Assembly: GCF_022343555.1 (NCBI RefSeq)
Contig: NZ_JAKQZH010000002.1
Location: 917,167 to 981,166, forward strand
Length of the DNA stretch: 64,000 nt
Source: Marinobacter sp. C7
GTDB lineage: Bacteria > Pseudomonadota > Gammaproteobacteria > Pseudomonadales > Oleiphilaceae
Reading direction: 5' to 3'
Under the pieces are notes generated by a model. It was not told where the DNA came from. It saw only the letters and a program-made list of their open reading frames with translations, and did not search any database. How positions within the stretch are numbered: position 1 is the first letter of the stretch; every line of letters starts with the position of its first letter. A program made the position numbers and the translations under genes. Shown here one piece after another: positions 44,653-54,617 of the stretch.

Positions 44653-46971
44653 ATGGCAAAATCAAAGACCCCTCGCAAGTCCTCCCGCAAATCCCCGAAA
44701 TCCAGCCGTCGGCCCTGGTTCTGGCGCCTGTTTTTCCGGGCTTCCCTGATCGGCCTGGTGTTGCTCGCCGGCTGGATGGTGTACCTGGATGCCGTGGTGA
44801 CTTCCCGGTTTGAAGGGCGAAGGTTCGAAATACCCTCACGGGTATACGCCCGCCCCCTGGAGCTTTACGACGGAGCTGGCATCAGCACCGCCGCGCTGCA
44901 ACGGGAGCTGGAGCTTTCCGGCTTTCGGCGGGGCGATGGCACCAAAGGTGGCAGTTACAGCCGAAGTGGCAACCGCTTTGTGATCAGCACCCGGGGCTTC
45001 CGCTTCCCCGATGGAGAGGAGCCGCGCCGCCGGGTGGCCTTCAGCATCTACGGGGATCGAGTGGAGAACTTCCGGGTCCTCAGTGGCGACCCCGCTCCGA
45101 TCGTTCGTCTGGAACCTGCGCAGATAGGGGGGATCTACCCGGCTCACAAGGAAGACCGGATCCTCGTACAGCTCGAAAATGTGCCGGAACTGTTGCCGGC
45201 GACCCTGATGGCCGTGGAGGACCGGAATTTTTATGAGCATTTCGGCATCGCCCCCTTATCCATTGTGCGGGCCATGCTTGCGAATATCCGGGCCGGAGAG
45301 ATCGTTCAGGGCGGCAGTACCCTGACCCAGCAGCTGGTAAAGAACTTCTTTCTGAGCCGGGAGCAGACTCTGTTGCGCAAGGGCAACGAAGCCCTGATGT
45401 CGGTATTGCTGGAGTGGCATTACGAGAAAGACGATATTCTCGAGACCTACCTGAACGAGGTGTATCTGGGGCAGGCGGGAACACGCAGCATCAATGGTTT
45501 TGGTCTCGCCAGCCAGTTCTATTTCGGAGAATCCCTGCGCAGTCTGGAAGTACACCAGATTGCCCTTCTGGTCGGGATGGTGAAGGGGCCAAGCTACTAT
45601 AACCCTCGCCGGAATCCGGAGCGGGCCACGGAGCGCAGAAATCTGGTGATCTCCGAAATGGAGGAGGCGGGTCTGATTGACCCGAGCGAGGCTGCCCGGG
45701 CACGGGGCCTGCCTCTGGGCGTCAGTGAGCAACCGTCCTATTCAGAGAACCGCTATCCGGCCTACATTGATCTGGTGCGACGGCACCTGGCGCGGGATTA
45801 TCGCGAAGAGGACCTGCGTAGCGAGGGCCTCAGAATCTTCACCACCCTGAATCCGGCGATCCAGTATGCGGCTGAATACGCGGTCCAGGAAACCGTGCCC
45901 CGGCTGGCCAGTGGCGAAGTTCGTGAGGCGCTTGAGGCCGCCCTTGTGGTTACCGCCAAAGACAGTGGCGAGGTGCTGGCGCTGGTGGGTGGCAAGGACC
46001 CCGGGTTCGCAGGTTTCAATCGGGCGTTGGATGCCGAACGGCCAATCGGCTCGTTGATCAAGCCGTTTATCTATCTTTCTGCCCTGACCCGGCCGGATCG
46101 TTACACCCTGATCACGCCGGTAAATGACAAATCCTTTGTCCTCGAATTTGACGATGGCCGGCGTTGGGAACCCCGGAATTACGACAAGAAGGAGCGCGGC
46201 GAGGTGCCTCTTCACGAGGCGCTTTCGAACTCCTACAACCTTCCGGCGGTTCGCGTAGGACTGGATGTCGGGGTCGACGTGGTAGCGGAGACCCTGCAGG
46301 CGTTCGGGGTGACGTCATCGATCTCCCGCTACCCCTCCATGCTGCTGGGCTCGGTTTCGATGACTCCGGTCACCGTTGCGCAGATGTACCAGGGCCTTGC
46401 TACCTCTGGTTTCAATACCCCCCTGCGTACCATCCGCGAAGTGACGGATGCCGAAGGTGAGGCTCTTAACCGCTACCCGCTGGAGGTGGATCAGGTGGCA
46501 GACCCGGCCGCTGTTCACCTGGTGCAATATGCGATGCAGGAAGTCATGCAGGAGGGGACCGGGCGGTCGGCATATTACACAATCCCCGAACAGCTCACCG
46601 TTGCCGGCAAGACCGGCACCACGGACGACGGCCGGGATTCCTGGTTTGCCGGTTTCAGCGGCGATCTTCTCGCTGTTGCCTGGGTGGGACGGGATGACAA
46701 CGGCCCGACCTCCCTGTCCGGCGCTTCCGGTGCGTTGCCTGTGTGGTCGCGGTTCATGGCCGGGGTGCCCCAGCATGGTTTCTCGCCGGTCGTGCCGGAC
46801 GGGGTGAACTATCACTGGGTCAATGCCCGGCGGCAGGCGTTGACCGATGAATATTGCGATAATGCGCGCCTTGTACCATTCATCACCGGCAGTGAGCCGG
46901 AGCAGGAAGTGTCCTGCTCTGGTAAGCTGCAGCGTCGAATTCAAGGCTGGTTTGAAGGACTGTTCCGATGA
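44653..46971 (+). CDS. mrcB: Bifunctional penicillin-binding protein 1B
   Basis: 772 residues. A short basic cytoplasmic tail and one membrane helix (about 30-50) lead to a UB2H-type domain (about 75-160). The glycosyltransferase domain has the catalytic Glu in MAVEDRNFYEHFGI (near 195) and the GGSTLTQQLVKN motif. The transpeptidase domain has SxxK in GSLIK, SxN in SNSYN and KTGTT. It polymerises and cross-links peptidoglycan. Overlaps the next gene by 4 nt. Confidence 0.95.
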   Translation: MAKSKTPRKSSRKSPKSSRRPWFWRLFFRASLIGLVLLAGWMVYLDAVVTSRFEGRRFEIPSRVYARPLELYDGAGISTAALQRELELSGFRRGDGTKGGSYSRSGNRFVISTRGFRFPDGEEPRRRVAFSIYGDRVENFRVLSGDPAPIVRLEPAQIGGIYPAHKEDRILVQLENVPELLPATLMAVEDRNFYEHFGIAPLSIVRAMLANIRAGEIVQGGSTLTQQLVKNFFLSREQTLLRKGNEALMSVLLEWHYEKDDILETYLNEVYLGQAGTRSINGFGLASQFYFGESLRSLEVHQIALLVGMVKGPSYYNPRRNPERATERRNLVISEMEEAGLIDPSEAARARGLPLGVSEQPSYSENRYPAYIDLVRRHLARDYREEDLRSEGLRIFTTLNPAIQYAAEYAVQETVPRLASGEVREALEAALVVTAKDSGEVLALVGGKDPGFAGFNRALDAERPIGSLIKPFIYLSALTRPDRYTLITPVNDKSFVLEFDDGRRWEPRNYDKKERGEVPLHEALSNSYNLPAVRVGLDVGVDVVAETLQAFGVTSSISRYPSMLLGSVSMTPVTVAQMYQGLATSGFNTPLRTIREVTDAEGEALNRYPLEVDQVADPAAVHLVQYAMQEVMQEGTGRSAYYTIPEQLTVAGKTGTTDDGRDSWFAGFSGDLLAVAWVGRDDNGPTSLSGASGALPVWSRFMAGVPQHGFSPVVPDGVNYHWVNARRQALTDEYCDNARLVPFITGSEPEQEVSCSGKLQRRIQGWFEGLFR

Positions 46972-47546
46972 AAGTATCTGTGCTGACCCGTGCTGGCGCC
47001 CTGGGCGCCTTTCTCGCCCTGGCCGGGTGTGCCAGTGGCCCAGGTTCCATTTACGTGCCAATGGGCGGTGGTGAGCCTTCCAGGGCCCCGGAGCCGCCCC
47101 GGACCTCTACCAGCGAGCAGGAGGAAGCCCCGGTCTGGCGTAAGAGTGAACAGCCGGAGGAGGAGCCGAGGGTTGTTGAGGAGCGCAGGGATACTGCACC
47201 CAGCTATCAGGATTCGGGGGAGAGCCTTTCGCCGGCGGCCCAAAGCCTCGTGCGCGAGGCCGAGAGCCTGTTGGCCCAGGGCAATACCTCCGGTGCCATC
47301 GCGCGTCTTGAGCGGGCGCAGCGCATTGCACCCCGTTCTGCGGAGGTATATTTCAAGCTTTCCGAGGCCTATGTGGCAGCAGGTCAGCTGGGCAGTGCCG
47401 AGCAGTTCACCCTGAAGGGGTTGTCCCTGGCTGGAGACAGCGTCCGTTTGCAACGGGCAGGCTGGTTGTTGCTGGCGGATATTCGTCGCGCCCGGGGTAA
47501 CGTGGCCGGGGCGGATCAGGCGGAAGCGAGGGCGGCGGCGCTCTGA
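46968..47546 (+). CDS. TPR outer-membrane lipoprotein, LpoP-like PBP1B activator
   Basis: 192 residues. Signal peptide with lipobox LAGCAS (Cys near 22), a Pro/Glu-rich linker (about 30-85), then TPR-type helices (about 85-190). Coupled by a 4-nt overlap to mrcB, as is LpoP, the lipoprotein that activates PBP1b in Pseudomonas aeruginosa. Function follows from position, anchor and TPR content. Confidence 0.75.
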   Translation: MKVSVLTRAGALGAFLALAGCASGPGSIYVPMGGGEPSRAPEPPRTSTSEQEEAPVWRKSEQPEEEPRVVEERRDTAPSYQDSGESLSPAAQSLVREAESLLAQGNTSGAIARLERAQRIAPRSAEVYFKLSEAYVAAGQLGSAEQFTLKGLSLAGDSVRLQRAGWLLLADIRRARGNVAGADQAEARAAAL

Positions 47547-47553
47547 ATAAAAA

Positions 47554-47581
47554 AAAAGCCCCTGCCGGAGCAGGGGCTTTT
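47554..47581. terminator. Bidirectional terminator between the LpoP-like and DUF4382 genes
   Basis: AAAAGCCCCTG/CAGGGGCTTTT with a 6-nt loop serves both convergent genes; A/T runs on both sides. Confidence 0.9.
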
Positions 47582-47600
47582 GATTCCGAGGGCTTGAGAC

Positions 47601-48509
47601 TTACGGTACCAGCGGAATCGGTTGGGCTTCGGTGTTTTGACCGGCGAATACGTCCACGTTCTGGGTGCCCCGGAATTCCACAGTTGCAGAATTATCCTCT
47701 TCGTTGTCATCCAGTTGGCAGGTGTAGCTGATGGTGTAGTCGCCTTCGGTCAGGAAGGCCGCGGTGTAGGTGTACATGCCGCTGGTATCGTCATAATTGA
47801 CGGGAACAGCCATCAGCGGACCACTTTCCTCGTCGTTTACGTTAATGTCCGTCGGCGTCACGTCTGTACCCTGATAGACGTAGACCGCGCCCTCGTAGTC
47901 ACATGTAGCCTCTTGGTTAATTGTTGCGTAGTCAACCTCGCCGGAAATGGAGCCCACCTCCAGGTTGTTTACCAGGCGCAGTGAAGGCCGCAGCAGGTAA
48001 TCCGCCAGTGACTGACCCTGCGGGTTCACAATGGCCTTGCTGACGTCAAAGTCGACGGTGAAGTCCGTGGTGCTGTCGGCTGCCACGATAAAGTCGCCTT
48101 TGAGCTTCAGACCGCTTTGCTCGCCAGAGGGCACGGCCAGGGACAGCTCTACGTCCGGCTGGTCCTTCTCGACGACGTAGGAATTCTCGGTATCAACCAG
48201 CAGTCGAAGCTCGGTGTAGTTGCCGGCCAGGACTTCCTCGTCGGTAATCAGCGGCTCACTGGCTCCACCCTGGAGGTCAAGCAGGTTCCAGACCTTGGGG
48301 TTGTCGAAGGTGAACTCTTCCCATTCGCCGGACTGATGCTTCAGGCGGATGCCGGTAAAGGCAATTGTCACCTCGGAAAATTCCATGGTTGGTGCGTCGG
48401 TCACATCAACGGAAACCGAGCCGGTGGCCGGGCCACCATCACTGCCGCCACAAGCGGCGATACCAGCTGCCAGTGCAGATACAGCAAACATCTGGATTGA
48501 ACGCTTCAT
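47601..48509 (-). CDS. DUF4382 lipoprotein
   Basis: 302 residues. Lipobox IAACGG (Cys near 20), then DUF4382 (about 30-185), recognised from GSVSVDVTDAP and the TEVTIAFTGIRL-type repeat pattern. The C-terminal part (about 195-300) looks like a carboxypeptidase-regulatory or Ig-like beta domain. Surface or periplasmic side of the outer membrane. Function unknown. Divergent from the ECF sigma gene, about 185 nt away. Confidence 0.8.
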   Translation of the reverse strand: MKRSIQMFAVSALAAGIAACGGSDGGPATGSVSVDVTDAPTMEFSEVTIAFTGIRLKHQSGEWEEFTFDNPKVWNLLDLQGGASEPLITDEEVLAGNYTELRLLVDTENSYVVEKDQPDVELSLAVPSGEQSGLKLKGDFIVAADSTTDFTVDFDVSKAIVNPQGQSLADYLLRPSLRLVNNLEVGSISGEVDYATINQEATCDYEGAVYVYQGTDVTPTDINVNDEESGPLMAVPVNYDDTSGMYTYTAAFLTEGDYTISYTCQLDDNEEDNSATVEFRGTQNVDVFAGQNTEAQPIPLVP

Positions 48510-48694
48510 ACAACCTCCATGGTTTTGGTTGGATATCTCTTACCCCACGACATAATTCCGGCAAGCGTTCCGGTGATTTTGTTAACCTTTTCTCACCAAG
48601 CGGTAATGTGGTGCCCACTGGTGATCATCAAGGTAATCCCGTAACTGCAACCTTGCGCCGGTCTGGTATAGACTTGCCGCTTCAGCAGCAAACC

Positions 48695-49300
48695 ATGCGG
48701 GTAGTAACGGTTTTGTCGATTCTCTCCTTTAAGCCGGGCAAAAAGCGGCGTTTTGAAATCCTGATCCAGCCTCACCTCGAGCCTATGTACCGTTTTGCCT
48801 TCCGGCTTGCGGGCCAGCAACAGGACGCTGAGGATCTGGTGCAGGATGTCGTGGTCAAGCTGTATCCCCGACTGGAAGAGTTGGAGACGGTGGACCAGTT
48901 ACGGCCCTGGCTGAACCGGGTGCTCTACCGTCATTTCATTGATCAGCTACGAAGAAGGAACCGGCAGGGCGACCGGCCCATGAGCGAACTGGTCGAGGCC
49001 GAAAGCCAGGCGGACTGGCTGGACAGCCTGGATGCCGAGGATGTCGGGCCGATGGCGCACCTGGAACTGGAGCGGCTGGGTCCTGAGCTGGACCGGGTGC
49101 TGGCCACCCTTGAGCCGGACCAGCGGACGTTGCTGCTTCTGCATGATGTCGATGGTTGGCGCCAGGATGAGATCGCCGAAATACTCGATATTCCCCTGGG
49201 AACGGTAAAATCCCGCCTGCACCGGGTCCGTGCTGCACTGCGAAAAAAATTGCGGCAACAGCTGGAACCAACCGTCACGGCCGGGCGTGTGAAAGACTGA
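48695..49300 (+). CDS. ECF-type RNA polymerase sigma factor
   Basis: 201 residues from ATG 48695, though a start 20-25 codons later is possible. Sigma region 2 (about 30-95, with AGQQQDAEDLVQDVVVKLYPRL) and region 4 (about 135-190, DEIAEILDIPLGTVKSRLHRVRAALRKKL). The following zinc-finger protein should be its anti-sigma factor. Targets cannot be derived here. Confidence 0.88.
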   Translation: MRVVTVLSILSFKPGKKRRFEILIQPHLEPMYRFAFRLAGQQQDAEDLVQDVVVKLYPRLEELETVDQLRPWLNRVLYRHFIDQLRRRNRQGDRPMSELVEAESQADWLDSLDAEDVGPMAHLELERLGPELDRVLATLEPDQRTLLLLHDVDGWRQDEIAEILDIPLGTVKSRLHRVRAALRKKLRQQLEPTVTAGRVKD

Positions 49301-49301
49301 G

Positions 49302-49985
49302 GTGATGACTATGTCCTGTCGGGAAATCCGCGTAAGCCTTGTTGCTTACCTGAACAATGAGTTGCCAGCGCAGCACCGGGAGAAGGTGGCTGAGCACGTG
49401 TCTGCGTGCGAAGCGTGCAGCCGGGCACTGGAAGGGGAGCGGTTGCTGGGTGAAAAGCTGCGGGTCCGCCAGCAAATTCCGGAGCCATCTTCCGGTTTTG
49501 AGTCACGGGTGCTGTCTGCTGCTACAACAGAATCCGGCCAGCCGGGGCGCTGGAGCCATCGTGTGCTCGGGGGAGCTGTCGCTGCGGCTCTGGCACTGGG
49601 CGTGTCGTTGGGTGTGATGCTGGACCGCAGCCCCTCTTCCGAGCCACAACAGCAATTGGCCGGAGAGCAAGTATCGGAACCTGCCGTATTCGAGCCTGTG
49701 GAACAGACTGTTCGGTTAGCGTTTCGCGCGGGCCAGGCACTGGAGAATGTCACGCTGACGCTTGAATTACCGCCGAATGTGGAGCTGTCTCCGTGGCCCG
49801 GGCGACAGCAGCTGAGTTGGCAGATCAGTCTGGACGCTGGTGAGAACGTCGTCGCCTTGCCCCTGAGAGTCCTGTTTCCCGGCAGGGGGGAATTGGTGGC
49901 TCATCTGAATACGGGTGAGCAGAGAAAGAGTTTCCGGGTCGAGATTCCCGGTGCAAATGAGAAGCAGGAGGTACCGGCATCATGA
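49302..49985 (+). CDS. Transmembrane anti-sigma factor with zinc-finger (ZAS) domain
   Basis: Up to 227 residues; ATG 49311 with GAGGTG upstream may be the true start. The N-terminal ZAS motif H-x3-C-x2-C (EHVSACEACSRAL, near 32-42) and an early Cys hold zinc. One membrane helix (about 88-106) leads to a periplasmic domain (about 140-220) rich in beta strand (VTLTLELPPNVELS). Adjacent to the sigma gene and so its likely regulator. Confidence 0.85.
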   Translation: MMTMSCREIRVSLVAYLNNELPAQHREKVAEHVSACEACSRALEGERLLGEKLRVRQQIPEPSSGFESRVLSAATTESGQPGRWSHRVLGGAVAAALALGVSLGVMLDRSPSSEPQQQLAGEQVSEPAVFEPVEQTVRLAFRAGQALENVTLTLELPPNVELSPWPGRQQLSWQISLDAGENVVALPLRVLFPGRGELVAHLNTGEQRKSFRVEIPGANEKQEVPAS

Positions 49986-50347
49986 GATGGTACGTTCCGG
50001 TAATAATGCTGGTTACGTTATCCGTGTCCGAGGCCCATGCGCAGGAGGACCTGGACGTCACCATGCGAATGGTTCTTGATGAGCAGACACTCACCGAGTC
50101 CGTTGTCCGGGAGATCGAGCTACCAGAGCCCGCAACGGTCGAGCGTCCCGGAGAGATGACCGAGAGCCGGGGGGCGCCCGGCATGGACGTCTCTCGCGAC
50201 GCCCGTGAACAGGGGCGGGGATTCGGACAGGACATGGCCGAACAGGCACGCGACTCCTCCAGGGAGCGTCCGGACCGGCCGGATTTGCCAGAGCAGGTCC
50301 AGGACGCCCGGGAAAACCTGCCCGAGGTAGCCAAGCCGCGGGAGTAA
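49982..50347 (+). CDS. Secreted small charged protein of the ECF sigma operon
   Basis: 121 residues, overlapping the anti-sigma gene by 4 nt. Signal peptide 1-21 (ends SEAHA), then a highly charged, Pro/Arg/Glu-rich region with no fold visible. No family recognised. Coupling suggests a periplasmic partner of the anti-sigma factor. Confidence 0.65.
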   Translation: MRWYVPVIMLVTLSVSEAHAQEDLDVTMRMVLDEQTLTESVVREIELPEPATVERPGEMTESRGAPGMDVSRDAREQGRGFGQDMAEQARDSSRERPDRPDLPEQVQDARENLPEVAKPRE

Positions 50348-50492
50348 TTGTTCCTGCCCGCCCCGGCAAGGGTGGCGGGCAGTCATATTGACCTATCCCT
50401 GTTATACTGCCTGCGTTATCGCTCGGTAACGCTGGCTTGTCGTCAGCCCGCCGACCTATTCCCCTGATCCGGAACTGAACGGAAGGTGTTGT

Positions 50493-51833
50493 TTGCTGGC
50501 TGCCTGCCTCATCCGTAAGCTGCTGTTAAGCTGCTCACTCCTGTTTGTCTGTATGCCGCTACTGGCTGAGGATACCTCTGGCGAGGCGCCGGCACAGGCG
50601 GACTTTCGCAAAGGGGTCGAATTGTTTCAGCAGGGTTCCCTGATGGCGGCCCGGCAACATCTGGAGGCGGCGCGCGCTGGTGGGCTGGACTCCATGACCC
50701 TCCATTACAACCTTGGCGTCGTCTACTACAGGCTGGGTCAGCTGGACGCCGCAGAGCAGGCATTCGCCCGCCTGTTGTCCTCCCCCCATGAATCCCTGGC
50801 GCGTTACAACCTTGGTCTGGTCGCGTTGGCCCGGAATGACCGGGTCGCAGCCCGTGATTTTTTCGTGGCGGTCAGCGACGGTGACGGCCCGGACAAGCTG
50901 CGGGCCCTTGCCCGGACCCGGTTATCAGAAATCGCCGATCAGATGCCCGCTCCCCGGCGCCTACCCCGACGCTTTTATGTATCCGCAGCGGGTGGGTACG
51001 ACAGTAACATCTCTGGCCTTCCGGATACCGTCGCTACCCGGGAAGGCGGACTCTTTATAGACGCTGTGGTTGCCGGTAGCCTCCGGATTCGGGGTGACAG
51101 GGAAGCCGGTTGGGATGTTGAAGGTGCTTTTTTTGGCCGGGACTACCCGGACGATAGTGATTACAACACCCGCTTTCTGCAGGGCAAGCTTGCCTGGTCA
51201 GAGCGGGAGGGGAACCGGACCCGGCAACTGGGGGCGGTAGTGAGCCAGTCCTGGTTCGGTTCCGATGCATTCGAGACCCGCTACGGACTGGAGGGCATCA
51301 TGGCATGGCCGCAATGCCCGGCCCCCTTCCCGGTCGATGGCTGCGACGTTTCGCTTGCCGCGGCCAGGGTCGACGGTGGCCGTTCGTTCGAGGCGTACGA
51401 CGGTCAGTGGTACCGGTTGCGGGGGCGGACAGACCGCCGGATAGGCGACTGGAAGGTTGAGGGCAAGTATCTGTGGGAGCTCAATGACCGCGCGGATATG
51501 GTTTCCGGCACACGGTTTGTCAGTGTTTCACCGCAACACCACACCCTGGAGATGGTGGCGGGATATGGCTTCAGGGCGGACCTTGAAGTGGGTGCCCTGG
51601 GTGGCTTCCGGTACAGCCGGTATCAGGATTCCCACCGTCTTCTGGAGGGCGACACTGTGGTGGTCCAACGGCGAACGGACCGGCGTTGGGAGGCAGGAAC
51701 GTTTGCGGAGTACGGGCTGAGCCGGCGATGGCTGCTGCGGAGCGAGTGGCTGTTCCGGGATAACAACAGTGCGATTAACAGTTACAACTACCAGCGCCAC
51801 ACTTTCATGTTGACGCTGGAAGGGGTGCTCTGA
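50493..51833 (+). CDS. TPR plus outer-membrane beta-barrel protein
   Basis: 446 residues from TTG 50493 (GGAAGG upstream). Signal peptide (about 1-25), periplasmic TPR-like helices (about 36-145), then beta-barrel strands (about 160-446) such as KVEGKYLWEL and HTLEMVAGYGFRADLEVGALGGFRYSRY. This order resembles Slam/DUF560-type proteins that move lipoproteins to the surface, but the barrel is not clearly recognisable. A TPR-barrel transporter or surface-display factor is the best guess. Confidence 0.7.
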   Translation: MLAACLIRKLLLSCSLLFVCMPLLAEDTSGEAPAQADFRKGVELFQQGSLMAARQHLEAARAGGLDSMTLHYNLGVVYYRLGQLDAAEQAFARLLSSPHESLARYNLGLVALARNDRVAARDFFVAVSDGDGPDKLRALARTRLSEIADQMPAPRRLPRRFYVSAAGGYDSNISGLPDTVATREGGLFIDAVVAGSLRIRGDREAGWDVEGAFFGRDYPDDSDYNTRFLQGKLAWSEREGNRTRQLGAVVSQSWFGSDAFETRYGLEGIMAWPQCPAPFPVDGCDVSLAAARVDGGRSFEAYDGQWYRLRGRTDRRIGDWKVEGKYLWELNDRADMVSGTRFVSVSPQHHTLEMVAGYGFRADLEVGALGGFRYSRYQDSHRLLEGDTVVVQRRTDRRWEAGTFAEYGLSRRWLLRSEWLFRDNNSAINSYNYQRHTFMLTLEGVL

Positions 51834-51853
51834 GTCCGGCCTTCAGGCCGGAC
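51834..51853. terminator. Possible stem-loop between convergent genes
   Basis: Perfect stem GTCCGGCC/GGCCGGAC with 4-nt loop between the barrel gene and hemL stops. No T-run, so termination is only possible. Confidence 0.45.
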
Positions 51854-51867
51854 CCGAGACTCCTGAA

Positions 51868-53148
51868 TTACAGGGTTGCCATCACCTTACGGGCAGCATC
51901 AATCGTATGCTCGATGTCATCGTCGGACAGTGCCGCACTGGTGAAACCCGCCTCGAATGCCGATGGCGCCAGGTAAACGCCTTCCTTCAGCATGCCCTGG
52001 AAGAATTGCTTGAACCGTTCCACGTCGCACGCCATGACCTGATCAAAACGGGTCACCGCGGTTTCTTCGGTAAAGAAGAATCCGAACATGGCGCCGGCGC
52101 TCTGTACCGTCATCGGGATACCTGCTTCGTCAGCGGCCTGTTTAAGGCCATCGCGAACGGCATTGGTCTTTTCCGTGAGCCGGTCATGAAAACCGGGCTC
52201 TGAAATGGCGTTGAGTGTGGTCAGGCCCGCAGCCATTGCCAGCGGATTGCCGCTCAGGGTTCCAGCCTGGTAAACCGGGCCCAGAGGCGAAATGTGCTCC
52301 ATGATTTCCCGTTTGCCACCGAAGGCGCCAACAGGCAGTCCGCCGCCAATTACCTTGCCAAGTGCCGTCAGATCCGGGGTCACGCCGTAGTAACCCTGGG
52401 CGCCTCCCAGGGACACCCGGAAACCGGTCATCACCTCGTCAAAGATCAGAACAGAGCCGTGCTGGTCACACACCTCACGCAATGCCTCCAGGAAACCCGG
52501 AATCGGCGGGATGCAGTTCATGTTGCCCGCGACCGGTTCGACGATAATGGCGGCAATCTGATCGCCCATTTTTTCGAACGTTTCCCGGATCCCGTCGATG
52601 TCGTTGTAGGTCAGGGTCAGGGTATGTTCTGCCAGGCTGGCGGGGATGCCCGGTGAGTTGGGGACCCCGAGGGTCAGGGCGCCGGAGCCGGCCTTCACGA
52701 GCAGTGAATCCACATGGCCATGATAGCAGCCCTCGAATTTCACGATCTTGTCGCGCCCGGTATAGCCTCGGGCCAGTCGGATCGCACTCATAGTGGCTTC
52801 GGTGCCGGAGTTCACCATGCGCACCAGGTCAATCGATGGCACCACTTCGCAGACCTTCTTGGCCATTTGGGTCTCGATAGCGGTGGGCGCACCATAGCCG
52901 ACACCCAGGTCGACCTGGGCATGCAGCGCCTGTTTGATACGAGGGTCGGAATGACCCAGGATCATCGGGCCCCAGGAACCGATGTAATCAATGTATCGGC
53001 GGTCGTCCTCATCAAACAGGTAGGCGCCTTCGGCGTGTTTGAAGAAAATCGGGGTGCCACCCACGCCACGAAAGGCCCGTACCGGTGAGTTCACCCCACC
53101 GGGAATGTACTTTTGTGCCTCTTCGAACAAGGTTTCGGAGTGTGTCAT
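51868..53148 (-). CDS. hemL: Glutamate-1-semialdehyde 2,1-aminomutase
   Basis: 426 residues from ATG 53148 ([26 protein letters not shown]). PLP-binding Lys lies in [18 protein letters not shown] near 265, with the upstream [10 protein letters not shown] motif. It makes 5-aminolevulinate for haem. Last gene of clc-hemJ-thiD-thiE-hemL. Confidence 0.96.
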   Translation of the reverse strand: MTHSETLFEEAQKYIPGGVNSPVRAFRGVGGTPIFFKHAEGAYLFDEDDRRYIDYIGSWGPMILGHSDPRIKQALHAQVDLGVGYGAPTAIETQMAKKVCEVVPSIDLVRMVNSGTEATMSAIRLARGYTGRDKIVKFEGCYHGHVDSLLVKAGSGALTLGVPNSPGIPASLAEHTLTLTYNDIDGIRETFEKMGDQIAAIIVEPVAGNMNCIPPIPGFLEALREVCDQHGSVLIFDEVMTGFRVSLGGAQGYYGVTPDLTALGKVIGGGLPVGAFGGKREIMEHISPLGPVYQAGTLSGNPLAMAAGLTTLNAISEPGFHDRLTEKTNAVRDGLKQAADEAGIPMTVQSAGAMFGFFFTEETAVTRFDQVMACDVERFKQFFQGMLKEGVYLAPSAFEAGFTSAALSDDDIEHTIDAARKVMATL

Positions 53149-53161
53149 GGCTCGGCTCCTG

Positions 53162-53830
53162 TTAATCCGATAGTGAAAAAAGTGGGTGATGGGCAGCGAA
53201 CAGCTGCCCGAAGGCTCTGGCCTTCTGTTCAATCTGATCCGGCGTGCCCCCGAACACACCTCCGACGACCGCCAGAAGATCGGCTCCCGCCTTGATCAGC
53301 GGCTCACCATTCTGGGCAGTGACCCCACCGATGGCGGTCAGCGGTTTGCCGAGAGCTCTCGCTTCGGTGAGGACGAACGGATCGGCTCCGGGGGCGTCCG
53401 GTTTGGTGGCCGAAGGATAGAACCGCCCGAAGGCCAGGTAATCGGCCCCGTCGGCAAGGGCGCGGCGGGCGAGGTCCAGTCTGGCGTGACAGGTAATGCC
53501 AATGATGGCGTCCTCACCCAGCAAACGCCGCGCCCGTGCCAGCGACCCGTCCTCCTGCCCGAGATGTGCGCCCGCGGCTCCAACCCGCCCGGCAAGCTCC
53601 GGATCGTCGTTGATGATCAGCGGTACACCGGCCATGCTGCACAGCGCCTGAAGGTCTCGGGCCTGGCTCAGCCGTTCGGATTCGGGAGCGGTTTTCTCAC
53701 GGTATTGTACCAGCACCGCACCACCACGCAGTGCGGCTTCCACGGATGCCAGCAGGCGATCCGCCGGGGTGAGTTTGCTGTCGGTAATGACGTAAAGTCC
53801 CGGGCGCAGGCCTTTATCTAGCGTTCCCAC
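53162..53830 (-). CDS. thiE: Thiamine-phosphate synthase
   Basis: 222 residues. [16 protein letters not shown] (near 35-50), [22 protein letters not shown] (near 75-96) and GGVTAQN near 168 are the TIM-barrel phosphate and metal motifs. Joins HMP-PP to the thiazole phosphate. The start overlaps thiD by 13 nt. Confidence 0.93.
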   Translation of the reverse strand: MGTLDKGLRPGLYVITDSKLTPADRLLASVEAALRGGAVLVQYREKTAPESERLSQARDLQALCSMAGVPLIINDDPELAGRVGAAGAHLGQEDGSLARARRLLGEDAIIGITCHARLDLARRALADGADYLAFGRFYPSATKPDAPGADPFVLTEARALGKPLTAIGGVTAQNGEPLIKAGADLLAVVGGVFGGTPDQIEQKARAFGQLFAAHHPLFSLSD

Positions 53831-54606
53831 AGGATGCCCCGGTCAGGAACAGGCTGGCCTTTGCCGACGTCCAGCGCGTGGAGGATCGCCCGATTGACAT
53901 AGTTCTGGGCCTGGGAGATCGCGGCGCGAGCCGATAACCCCGATGCCCGTCCGGCCGCAATGGCGGCAGCAAGGGTGCAGCCGGTTCCGTGGTACTCGCC
54001 TCCCACCCGCTCAATTTCCCAGCGCATGGGCTGCGGATTGTGATTGTAGAGCGTATTGATGATATGCAGGCCGGTGCCGTGGCCACCGGTGGCCAGGACC
54101 GATTCGCAACCCTGCTCCATCAGCTTTTTTGCCGCCTGCTCCGGGTCTTCGCTCCCCCCGAGCATTGTCAGTTCAATGCCGTTTGGCGTAATCATCTCTG
54201 CAAGAGGAAACAGGCGCGCCTTCATGGCGTCAATCAGGGCTTCGTCGGCCAGGTCGCCACCGCCCGCGGCTTTTATGACCGGATCTGTGATGAGCGGGAT
54301 TCCGGGTCTGGCCTTCACGAACTCCACCAGAACATCGACTACCTCGGCATTTCCCAGGGCCCCGGTCTTGATGGCATGGATCGGGGCATCCGCCGCGACA
54401 CACTCCAGCTGTTTGCGAATCAGTGCGCTGTCCACCGGCTGGGCATCGTAGACGTTGCGGGTGTCCTGAACGGTCAGACAGGTCAGGACCGGCAGAGGGT
54501 GGCATCCGAGGGAAGTGATGGCCTGGATGTCAGCCTGTATACCGGCACCACCAGAAGGGTCGAGCCCGGACAGTACCAGGACCTGGGGACGGGTGTAGCG
54601 TTTGAT
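53818..54606 (-). CDS. thiD: Hydroxymethylpyrimidine/phosphomethylpyrimidine kinase, apparent ATC start
   Basis: 262 residues. The essential N-terminal region (VLVLSGLDPSGGAGIQADIQA, near 9-29) is in frame only if translation starts at ATC 54606, which sits 7 nt after AAGGAG. The next canonical start in frame is GTG 54435, which would remove this region. GTGCTLAAAIAAG (near 213) is the ATP/anion-hole motif. It phosphorylates HMP twice for thiamine synthesis. Rare start codon or sequence error are both possible. Confidence 0.85.
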   Translation of the reverse strand: MKRYTRPQVLVLSGLDPSGGAGIQADIQAITSLGCHPLPVLTCLTVQDTRNVYDAQPVDSALIRKQLECVAADAPIHAIKTGALGNAEVVDVLVEFVKARPGIPLITDPVIKAAGGGDLADEALIDAMKARLFPLAEMITPNGIELTMLGGSEDPEQAAKKLMEQGCESVLATGGHGTGLHIINTLYNHNPQPMRWEIERVGGEYHGTGCTLAAAIAAGRASGLSARAAISQAQNYVNRAILHALDVGKGQPVPDRGILWER

Positions 54607-54617
54607 GGCTCTACTCC

